Positions 1-9,419 of a DNA stretch of 64,000 bases are shown here, in pieces (position 1 is the first letter of the stretch; every line of letters begins with the position of its first letter). The stretch spans positions 3,782,001 through 3,846,000 of the forward strand of contig JAYKYS010000002.1 in the NCBI GenBank assembly GCA_036924285.1, given 5' to 3'. The translations under genes and the position numbers were made by a program. Below the pieces are notes generated by a model, which was given only the letters and a program-made list of their open reading frames with translations, was not told where the DNA came from and ran no database searches. This DNA is from Asterella californica. Taxonomy: Eukaryota; Streptophyta; Marchantiopsida; Marchantiales; Aytoniaceae.

Positions 1-374
1 GTGTTCCGTGCCAACATGTCGAGAGGTAGACGAAATGCTTGTCTCACCTCGTCATGAAGAGCACGAGGTAACCGATGGAACAAACGCGGACAAGGGAAAC
101 TCGTCTCGAACAAACTCAGAATAGTGCCAGAGTGGACTCTCATCCACTCCCACGACTCTGGAGGAACTCCAGGAAGAAGGGCTAATGGTGCCATAGTGAC
201 TGCACGTGTAGACCTCCGATCTCGGCTAACCTGGGCATCCCATGTGGTCGTATCATAGCTCTTGTGCATCTTTCCCACATGAGATTTTACTCCTTGCGAA
301 GTAAATAACTGATTGCACACCGGACATGGTGTGTCTCGAATCAGTCTCGATCTCATGGGAAAGAGAGTACCCAT
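1..374 (-). mobile_element. Retroelement ORF, 5' part, C2H2 finger, cut by window edge
   Basis: An uninterrupted reading frame starts at an ATG at 374 and runs off the left edge (124 codons seen). It begins MGTLFPMRSRLIRD and then has one C2H2 zinc finger, CPVCNQLFTSQGVKSHVGKMH, at about residues 17-37. The following part is rich in Trp, Arg and Pro. The same sequence, reverse-complemented and broken by a stop, is found at 54784-55150. There it lies upstream of reverse-transcriptase-like fragments, so this ORF is inferred to be the N-terminal part of a retroelement polyprotein. A single nucleic-acid-binding finger ahead of the enzymatic part is common in non-LTR elements. No stop or frameshift is seen in the visible part, so this copy may be younger than its partner. 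It could instead be a domesticated gene; the sequence beyond the edge would decide. Confidence 0.7.
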
Positions 375-820
375 AGCTAGAGAAAAACGATATCCGATCA
401 AACGGTAATCATAACAGAAACATCTCCAAAAAGAAAAAGGAACATAGAAGAATAAGAACAACAAAAATAAAAAGAGAGAAAACGAAGAAAAAAAGAAAAA
501 GAAAAAAAGAAAGAAGAACCCTGAACCCTGATATGTAAAGATAGAGAGAAACAAATATAATGAATGTGACAAAAATTGTCAAGAACTATCAAAGGTCTCA
601 CAAAAAACCCTAAAATGAACCCTCTCTAACCCTAACTTCTCAGAAAATCAAAAACTATTTAATACTCACTCATCTTTCCACCAAATGTGTCAATTTTAAA
701 ATCAAAAGAAAGAAAAAAACAACATGAAAAAGAATATAAAAAAAAAAGAAGAAAAAAAAAAACTACCCCCTATCACACTCCCTCCCGACTCGGGTTCATT
801 CGGCTTTTCCCGATGCATCC
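375..820. other. Purine-rich leader region of the retroelement
   Basis: No gene. The plus strand is strongly A/G rich at 425-520 and 660-770, so the transcript of the flanking minus-strand element would have a long pyrimidine-rich leader. Single telo-box-like words (CCCTAAA, CCCTAAC) lie at 607-634. These are isolated, not a telomeric array. The region is plausibly the 5' untranslated or promoter part of the retroelement ORF at 1-374. Confidence 0.35.
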
Positions 821-1122
821 CACGCCTTAGACCAAGATCTACTGTAGATCTTTGCAAAGGCAATCGGTAGGTTTTGCGGAATCACTGGAATATTTTATAT
901 TAGCAGGATGAAAGACTGATGGCGTGGGTGTACTTCCTTTGCTAAATCTTTGTAGTAAAGTCTCCTGTGTACTGTCACCGTTTCATTTAAATAAATAAAA
1001 CTAAAATAGCCGACGGGGTGCCAAGCTCACCCGTTCAGTTTTCCCGTGCGTCTATAATTATTAAAACTATTTTATGAAAGTTTCTCGTAAAGCAAACAGG
1101 ACACCTGTTGAGGTACTGATTA

Positions 1123-1320
1123 CTAAAGCTCGCTTCCGCGGAATGCCCTGGAGCCGCAAATTTCTTTGCTGTCTTTCTTATATATATATATTAATTATTT
1201 TTCTGTTGCCATTTGAAATGTCCTAAAGCTCGCTTCCGCGGAATGCCCTGGAGCCGCGAATTTCTTTGCTGTCTTTTATATATATATATTAATTATTTTT
1301 CTGCTGCCATTTGAAATGTC
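1123..1320. repeat. Two-copy tandem repeat, about 100-bp unit
   Basis: The segment starting CTAAAGCTCGCTTCCGCGG at 1123 is repeated from 1223, and the second copy ends near 1320. Differences are a handful of bases and a slightly shorter TA run. Each unit has a GC-rich head (TTCCGCGGAATGCCCTGGAG) and a TATATATATATTAATTATTT tail. The near identity indicates a recent local duplication. No coding potential is seen. Confidence 0.9.
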
Positions 1321-1659
1321 CTATCTGCATGCTCTGACAAGCCTCTAAAATTTTCTGCTTACGGGTTCAAACCCTGATACCTTTTCAGTTTTATGGGCCA
1401 GCTTTGGTACACCGTATCACCAGCGCTCGGGGCTAACTTGCATTCTTTATATTCTCAACCGGTTGGAATTTTGAAAAGTCGAGTTGAAATGGTATCGAAC
1501 CGGATATTTGGAGGTTAAAGTTTTATAAAACGACAAGTTACCTATTAAGAAAACCGAAAAAATTAATAAATGACTGAAGAAAACCGAGTCCCGTTCATTG
1601 CCTTGGGATAATTTCTGGTTCCCGAAACTTTTTACCCCGAGCACTGCGTATCACTGGCT

Positions 1660-2113
1660 GGATCAGGAAACTGACAGGATTCTGTAATGTATTCTGGGTA
1701 TTTTTCTTGGGGGCCAGAATGGGACAGATTCATTATAACTTGACTAACGAGTGAATATGCATGCTCGATGAACTTCGAGGAACTTCTGTTCGTTTATTGT
1801 TATGAATGAAATATATAAATATTAAATCAAAAATATATACAAAGTAAATGTAAAAAATGTAAAAAATTTATAAACACTATTTGTTAACCCATGCCTGGAA
1901 ACACGGGGAGAGCAGGAGAAAAATCATAAGTGTTGACTCGACTGTCGCGCTTCAGAAGATACAAATCCGAGAAGCTGTACTCAATAATACATTAATTCAC
2001 TCAATCATTTAATATAATACCTAACCCTTCTTGTCGGAAGAGTAGGTATTAAATTAAACAAACATGCATATTTCTCTCTCTTTCGAACTCGGAAGAAGGT
2101 GACTATGCATGTT
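1660..2113 (-). repeat. Interspersed repeat copy 1 with two stem-loops
   Basis: This segment matches 5280-5740 in inverted orientation: the word at 1757-1783 (ATATGCATGCTCGATGAACT) reappears reverse-complemented at 5703-5735, with weaker matches between. It ends with two imperfect palindromes side by side. The first is at 2010-2056, with arms AATACCTAACCCTT and AAGAGTAGGTATT. The second is at 2061-2113, with arms starting CATGCATA and ending TATGCATG. A related palindrome pair is found again at 63783-63892. The type of element is not known; a non-autonomous transposon or an LTR fragment is possible. Confidence 0.55.
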
Positions 2114-4370
2114 TATCAAAAATGACACTTCAGAACTTTTCTAGGATGCGAATGCTGGTCCAAATTAATGATGTAAACGTGAGACACCAGAGAGCAGAAT
2201 AGGGTAGGCAGCAGTAGGGTCATACAAAGAAAACCAGACATATTCACTTTGGATGCATATTCACTATATTCATAATTGCATTGTTTGTGTGGAGTAAACT
2301 GAAGTTGTTTAATTCTCAGAAAACACTAGTAAGAGTCAGAGAATTCTTTTGTGAATTTTGTATATTCTTGCGATGTATTGGTGAATGATCTTATGGTTTC
2401 TTGCTGAATGTTATTATATTTTAACATGTGCCGTCTTAATACTTGTGTTATATATACCATTGAAGAATTAGGTCGTGAAAAGCTTTGCCGCGGTGCCTTC
2501 TGGGATGTAACGATGCTCTCGAGGCGGCAGCTGGGGGTAACATCGAACACATAAACCGTTTTTGTTTTTCTGTTTGTATTTTTCTGTTACTTATATTTGA
2601 TAAGCCATCAATCTTCTCAATAACCACGGGCTAGGTTCAGAAAACTGATGAATCACCGTTTCGACTCGTTTGAGAAACTATGGTTTAGGATCAATAAATT
2701 GATAGGCCACTATGTAGACTCTAAATATTAAGACACAACCCTTTATTGACAGTAGGGCCACTCAATCATTGGCATGCAAAGGATTCCTGTAACTTCCATA
2801 AACTTTTTATAAGTTGTAGCTGTAAATTTTGCATACTATCTCTAGTAAATTTACAGTCATTGGGACGTATTCTAGTAAATGTTATCCTCTGAACACCGTT
2901 GAAAACTTTTCAATCAGATGTATACAAACATTTGGGAGTCTTTGGACATAGTACGACATTTCTTACTTATCTCTTTTCATGTGAATCGTGTAATTTTTGT
3001 TACGAGGAGAGGTTTGAGTGACCGGTACGTTAATATTTGGTTAAATTGTATTTCTAGAATTACAATTTTAATATAATACCTTATCAAATTTCTTGCTGGA
3101 TAATCCACTGTGGAAGATGATGTATTATACATAGAGTCACTCCAAAATACAAGAAAGGAAAGACTTTATAATTCCATAATCTTTTACGTACTAAGGTTAA
3201 AGAAGATTTTTGTATTTTATAAATATTTTTAAGCATTCTGTATTTGAGAAAACGAAGAGTTGTCCAATGCTAATCTTACGTTTCTAGTATGCCCTAGCAT
3301 TCTCGAGATTCACGTTGCGGAAAGTTCCATTAAGCAGTCATTCTGTAGAAATCTGGACTCTCCCTGGTTCTTTTCTTGGCTAGTGCTTCGCGGGACAAGT
3401 TCTTATTTCCTACAAGCGACCACTCTCGAAGCTTTTTGGTTCACTTTCTTGGCTAGCGTCTCGCAGGGTTATTTTCAAGAAGCGACCACTCTCTGAGCTA
3501 TTTGTTAGGAAAAAAAGGTAGGTTATCTTACACACTCAAAGGTAACTTATGCTACTTAGGCTTGATGGGGTCTTTCCATCCGTTTGCTATTCATTTTGTC
3601 GCGTGTTCACACTTGTGGTACTACCCTCTGGGTAACTATGGAAAGATAGTTCTTATACCCAATAGGAGTATATCTTGTGTACCCTAAACCTTAAACTGCT
3701 CCTCAACTCTAACATCTAGACCCAGAGAGAGGATATTTTCCAGAGATCAAAGACCCTAAGGACAATGGCCTGCGACCGCATGAATGCAGTGTGCAAGCAC
3801 CCTAAAGGAGAGTAAAAGATCGAACTCAAGATCTCCCTGCTCTAAATCTAAAAGATAAAGGAGTTCATCTTTCCAAAGTAAAACGTGTCACCATATGGGT
3901 TCATGGGGTATAGCTGAACTTACCCAAGGGGGGTATTTTATCTTTCCCCTAGAAAAATTTACAAGATTAAGATAAGAAGACGTACGTCTTTAATGTCAGA
4001 CCGTATTCAGGGACTGTAGAACGTCTGTAGATATCGTCTTCAAATATTTCCAAAGTATGCAAGAGATCACATGTACGAGCATAGACTTGGGACGTCCATT
4101 AACGTAAATTTATGTACCACCTCTGAAACCTGTAAATAATTTTACGATATCCTTTACAGCCAAGGATTGAGTGGCCCTAATTGCTCATATCGGATTGCCT
4201 GCCTGCGAATTCAAAAAGGTGAGTGCTCAGTAGGACCCAGTGCAGAGGTAGCACAAAGGTCCGGACTGCGACTGGGGGATATGATATACCCAAGCAAGTA
4301 ACAGGAGGACGAGGATAACTGCGAACGGTCCGCTTAGCCGAGATTAGATTTATCTTCCAAATAGGAGTCC
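2114..4370. other. Gene-free intergenic stretch
   Basis: Only short frames without recognisable motifs. The one structured item is a copy of a dispersed repeat around 3540-3620 (listed separately). A+T-rich background with no RNA gene, no long direct repeat and no terminal repeat pair that I could find. Confidence 0.5.
3545..3620 (+). repeat. Dispersed repeat, copy 1
   Basis: The word GGGTCTTTCCATCCGTTTGC followed by TATTCATTTTGTCGCG recurs at 57960-58020 (same strand) and reverse-complemented at 41404-41490 and 62805-62890. Copies are diverged but align over about 50-80 bp. The family is too short here to classify; a SINE or a terminal piece of a longer element are the main options. Confidence 0.55.
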
Positions 4371-4374
4371 GACG

Positions 4375-4935
4375 CGGTTCAGTCCCGGACCGTACAGGGC
4401 TGGACTATATTTCACGGTTCGGTGAAAGTCTGGCTCGACTCAGAAATGGTTTGTTTCAAATTTTTATAAATGGTTTAGTTTAAAAATGGTTCGATATTTT
4501 ACATGATGGTTTTTAATTGTCCGGTTCACAAAGTAGGTGGTCTTTAAACGATTCGGTTTCATAGTTTCAAAAGTTTTGTATTAAATTTAATGATAAATTT
4601 CTTTGAATCATACTAATTATAAATCATAAATTTTGGATTGTAAGTTGAATATTCAGTAGTATCAGGTTAATTATATTATAATTAAATAAAATTTAAAATT
4701 TATTGAAAATATTCATTTCAGTTCAAGATTTTCTTAAACTGTTCAATTCATAAATGGTCTGGTTCGGTTCAAATTTTAGAAAACAGTTAAGTTATAAAAT
4801 AGTTCGGTTCAAAGCTTTTTTCAGAACAGTTTGGTTCATAAATGATTTAGTTCGAGATTTAGAAAACAAACTGATCTCAGTTCGGTTCGGTTCCATGTAA
4901 AACGGTTCGGTCTCAAACCGACCCGACGGTTACTT
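4375..4935. mobile_element. GGTTCGGTT-rich non-autonomous element, copy 1
   Basis: About 560 bp built of many degenerate copies of GGTTCGGTTCAAA and ATGGTTTGGTTYA-like words, with an A+T-rich centre. The right end (CAAACCGACCCGACGGTTACTTCC) resembles the right end of a second such element at 41148-41985 (TTAAACCGAACCGAGCCCGA, then CTACTTCC). The second copy interrupts a duplicated segment, showing that this family inserts. No ORF, so it would depend on another element for movement. Superfamily not determined. Confidence 0.5.
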
Positions 4936-5279
4936 CCAAAAGTGAAACGGGCCGCCTTCTCGCCCAATTTAGTTTAAGCTGCATTCAAAGTCTGCGGCTC
5001 CGTCAGTTTTCCGTCAGTCTGACTTTATGCTTTATTCACCTCGTCTATATATGCAAGGTTCAATATATTTTCCTAACCCTTCCGTGAGGAAGGTTACATA
5101 GTAAATTACAATTGCAAGGAAAACATGATGTGTCTGTAATTAATTAGCCTCTCTGATATGCATCTTGCTCTCTTTATGGGAGCGCATCTTGCTCTCTTTA
5201 CGGGTTATGTCTGGATTATTTTGTATTTTCAAGTTCGGTCATCACTTAATATTTAAAATAACTTGATTTTTTCTGAGTC

Positions 5280-5740
5280 TAGTATAGAATTTTCACTTGC
5301 TGTTATATATAACAGCAAGTTTGCAAAAGTTCTTGAAGTTTATCATGCATGTTGATCTTCTATATATTATATACAAGATCAACATATTCACCTCTTCCAA
5401 AGTTCAGAAAAGAAGAATATGAGTGATTTAATTTATTATTTAATTTTTTCAGTCAAAAAGATTAGATAATAAATTAAACTATTTATTAGTTAATGAGTTA
5501 AGTTTAACAGGTTGTCGCACTTGTATCCTCAAAGGCTCGTCCGGACCCTATGCATTTATAGGTTAAGTCTGGCTCTTGCTGCTCTGTTGGTTTAGCTAAC
5601 ATATAACAATTATATATTTATTTTATATTTATTTTATTTTATATAAAATTATTATCTAACACATACATCTTTTCTTGTATCATTAAAAAAACAAAAATTT
5701 TCCAGAAGTTCATCGAGCATGCATATTAAGCGTTTCAAAC
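5280..5740 (+). repeat. Interspersed repeat copy 2 with stem-loops
   Basis: Inverted relative of 1660-2113. It contains a perfect 26-nt palindrome at 5295-5320 (ACTTGCTGTT, ATATAT, AACAGCAAGT). A second stem-loop at 5351-5383 has 9-bp arms GTTGATCTT and AAGATCAAC. A third at about 5429-5475 has arms AATTTATTATTTAA and TTAGATAATAAATT. No coding potential. The order of the palindromes relative to the flanking repeat matches copy 1 read on the other strand. Confidence 0.55.
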
Positions 5741-8277
5741 TTAGAACTTCTTTTAAATATTCTTGACCTATAGAGAAGAGTTAAAATTTTCGGCCAAGAA
5801 TCTACGGACGTTTCTTGCTTTTGTTAAAAAAGGCAGGACGTGTTTTTTACTTACTTTTCACTTATTTCGTAAGTGATTTTTTATTGTACGTGTTAATGTT
5901 AAGATGGTGACTTCTGTCAAGAGACCATGAATGTTTTCTCCACAGGACTGGATAAATACGAGACGATACCTTATTGATTGATATTAATCTAAACATCTTT
6001 TCCTATTTGAAGATCCCAATGTTTATATTAGAAACCTAAGAGTTCCATTCCTTTCACCATTTTAAACATTGCAAACTGAAAGGACGAAAGACTAGCTCAA
6101 AGCATGGAGTTCTAAAAAAGTTTGAACTGAAACGCTAGGAATGTATAAATCGAAAATAGGTTCGCAGGCTCAAGAAAGCCGACTTAGGGGCACCTCTTGT
6201 TTCTGTTTTTTTTTCTCAGGAATTTGCTCGGTCACATCTTTAGTGGATTTCTTCAGTTTACACACAACTTTTAGCGAGGCGTTGCTTGATCACATCTCTG
6301 ATTTGTTATCGAAAGTAAAACTAATAACTTTTCTATGTTATTTATCATTTTATTATCTTTTACTGTTTATGCACAAGCAGCTAAACGTGATGAAATATTC
6401 TCCCATTCAAATCGTTCTTGTCATTTGTACCCGTAGTACGATACATGTATTGGAAAGTAATGCGATATGGCAAAATAATTAATTTCACAGTCAATAACCC
6501 GTCAAGGGTGTGATCAAGTAATACATCATCGAAAAAAGTATGATCAAACTAACAAAAATATTATCAAACACAACAAACATAATATAAATATGATCAAGCA
6601 AATTTCTTCCATTGTGTGGGTATGAGAGTGTGGTTCCACTAACCACTTTAACTCGCTTAAACCAAGAACTCGAACCTAGAGAATAAACGTGCCGATTGCT
6701 ATAATTTTTCCAGAAGTCTTAGCTATATAACGTGTTTCGTCCCACTACGTCAAATGGTCACTTCGTTTATTCAAGGTGTATAGAGACCGTTATTTCATTC
6801 AGGCTGTCTTTGCTGGTAGCACCACGTGTCCTCCGTTATTTGAATTTTGGTCCAAAACCTCTCCAAAATCAGGGAAGGGAACCCCTACGAATCATTTACA
6901 ATTTTCCCCGATCTTACTACTATAAGTGTAAAACTTGCTGGTGAGAAGAAACAATTTAGTACCGATCCAAAGGTTCGGGTAAATTAAGATGATGGTGCGA
7001 CGAGACCCTGAGCCAGACGGTTCCAAGCGACACGACTCCAAGACTACTTCTTCATTCTTTGACCTCATGACTACCTTCCGTCAAAAGCTTAAGGTCTTGT
7101 GCTCGGTTAAGTGCAATTTTAAAACTCCTGCGGTTTTTGTCGTGTCTGATGGTCGAGGTCATGCGCTTGGCACGGTCCGACGTTCGGACACCACACGCCG
7201 CCACAAGCCTCCTGAAGCCGCTCGTCATGGAGTGTGCTCCTGAATCCTGGGTACACACTTTATCCCTCTCGTCTCTCGTGTTCGCAGTTCTTGTCATCTT
7301 TTGTGTACTGCTTCGACGAAAGATTGCTGGGGGAAGACTCCTTCGGAGTCCTTCCTGCTGATCTGGGTGTCCTGTCAGCATGTCTAGGAACTTGTCAGCA
7401 TCATACTTTTGAGGCACTTACATACTCCAGCTACCAAGGCCTCATCTACGGTTATGTTTACGTGGGCGTTTTGGTGCGGATTCCTGATCTACTTCAGTAC
7501 TTCTCGACCTCTCTGAATCAAGTTCATCGGGAAAGTAGCCGGAAGCCATGACTCAACTTCCTATAAGAACTTCCTTGGGTCCTGCCTTTCCAAACTGAGC
7601 TGGAACATCTACTGTTCCTTCAGTCGAAACGGTGTTGCAAGTGGACAATCCTGCTGGAACTGTGTTGATAACTGCAACTTACAAAGTTGCACTTTACTAA
7701 TGACTGTGATTGTCGGCAGACAAACGGAGTAAAATTCTGGATCTTGTTCAAACTGTTACATGACTGAAGTGAAGTTTATAGTTGAGGTACCATGAAAAGA
7801 GTAAGTATAGCGATGTAATGCATTGGTGTTTGACTCCAGTCAGTCCTAAACATCATTAAGAAAACACCATACCATGGTCTCTAATATATATATATTTACA
7901 GGTAGCTGTTTTCAATGGTTTTCCTGAGCAGAATACGTTTTGCTTCTATCATGAAATGTTGGCCTCCTTGAGTACCAATTGCTCACATCGCTTAGTAAGA
8001 TTCGTGCAGCATGGATCAAACGAAGGTAATTAATTCAGTATTAGACTAAAATAATCACTGATCATCACCACCACTATCGCAATGTTAGTGGTGAGTACAA
8101 TATAATGCTCTTTTTATCGCGACTAATATTGTTTACTTGCGATATAACTAAGGAAGTAACGACTAAAAGGATTTATGAAACCAATAGTGTACAGTAATCC
8201 GGAGTAAAACGTTGAGAGAGAGAAAAGGACAAGAGTATGAAAAACAAAAGAAGGGAGAGTGATAAAATGCAAGTCTT
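5741..8277. other. Gene-free stretch with an unassigned GC-richer patch
   Basis: No recognised gene. Between about 6985 and 7550 the composition becomes GC-richer and overlapping frames of 70-120 codons stay open on both strands. None has a convincing ATG plus a known motif; the longest (7052-7417, minus) starts with GTG. It may be a fragment of an old gene or of a transposon gag region. I cannot assign it. Confidence 0.4.
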
Positions 8278-8373
8278 TTCATAAGGTGGTGAAGCTCTTA
8301 CCATAAGAACCGTATGAATATTGTTCTCCCAGGGAATACAATGCGGTGTGAAAGAGCTTCAGCACCTTATGAA
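8278..8373. repeat. Long foldback (22-bp arms), possible miRNA-like or MITE hairpin
   Basis: The arm TTCATAAGGTGGTGAAGCTC (8278 onward, 22 nt to 8299) pairs with 8352-8373 with one mismatch. The 52-nt loop itself pairs partly: ACCG with CGGT, and ATTGT and TCCC with GGGA and ACAAT. The hairpin sits about 1 kb upstream of the BRUTUS start codon. It could be a miRNA-type precursor or the remains of a small foldback transposon. I recognise no conserved plant miRNA in the arms. Confidence 0.5.
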
Positions 8374-8599
8374 CATACCTCCTTTTCTATCTCTCCTCGA
8401 GTCCTCGCCCATCTCTTCTGATTTTCTAAAAGACAATTGTTGTGTGAAATAATATTATTGACTAGATAATATAATAAGAATTGAAGAAAGCAAATGAAGA
8501 GATGGTGCACAATTCGAGCATGCCGGCGTGTGCCGTGACAAACATTCCGGCGCGCTTCGTGCGGCGACACGTGCGGAGGGTGTGGCAACTCATGGCTCG

Positions 8600-9419
8600 G
8601 TCCTGACGAGCGACTTCAAGTTATGTACCCACTAATTCGCTCGTCAAGTTTATGTACCACTAATACCAAGGCCGGAGCCTTCTGATCATGGTCGCGACTC
8701 GCGGGGCAACTCGGGGACAAAATGTGAGAACCAACTACAGTACCAACCTTGCCCGGTGAGCGTTCACCGACCAGGTTCGGCGTCGAGCGGTCCCGGCGCT
8801 TCCTCTCCTTTCCACTTGGTATCCGACATTCTCCAAGCGAGCACTGGAACGACAGTGCTCAAATGGAGTTGAAAATTCCACAAAAGAATTGGATTATGGC
8901 TTTGATTACGACTTTGTTGCCGTAGTTCGCCTCATGAATGAGCAGGGCATTGTTTCCCCATGTCAAATGTGGCAGCCGGTGGTCAGATCCACGTGCTCTG
9001 CAAGTCAGTCGTTGTTGAAGGCCAGCTGCCGGTGCTTTGCTGATTCTGACTGATTGACTGACCGACGCGACCCGTCCCGGTCGAAGATGGAACAAGGCTT
9101 CAGGGCCGCGCGCAAGCAGCAGCAAGCTTACTCTTGTGGCAGGAGGAGAAGGTGAAAGCAGGTGCCGGAAGGAAAGGAAGAGAAGAAGAGGAGGGGAGAG
9201 GGGAGGAGGACTAAGCGTGGGTACTCAGATGAATGGTGGTGATGGTGCTTGGGGCGCGGAAATTCGCAGGTCTCTGGAAGTTGAATTGGAGTGAGTTTGG
9301 AGCAAAGAGGCAGCGAAGGGTGCTCTAGGAAGAGGAGTTTATGAAAGCGGGAATGTAATCGATGTTGTTGACAATGTGGCACAGATTTAGGATGAGACGT
9401 CTGTAGGTAGACACGGGCT
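8600..9419 (+). promoter_or_regulatory. Upstream region and probable 5' leader of the BRUTUS gene
   Basis: This stretch is GC-richer than its surroundings and holds no convincing gene. A purine-rich run (GAAGAGAAGAAGAGGAGGGG and following) lies at about 9178-9212, some 210 bp before the start codon, as is common in plant leaders. No specific iron-response element could be established by eye. Extent is inferred from gene spacing only. Confidence 0.35.

Noticed and set aside
602..640. Telomere-like CCCTAAA words
   Set aside because: Only isolated, non-tandem words; these are ordinary telo-boxes, not an interstitial telomere.
1345..1376. GGGTTCAAACCC word resembling a tRNA T arm
   Set aside because: No A box, anticodon arm or acceptor pairing at the right distance.
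7052..7417. 121-codon minus-strand frame in a GC-richer patch
   Set aside because: GTG start, overlapped by equally long frames on the other strand, no recognised motif.
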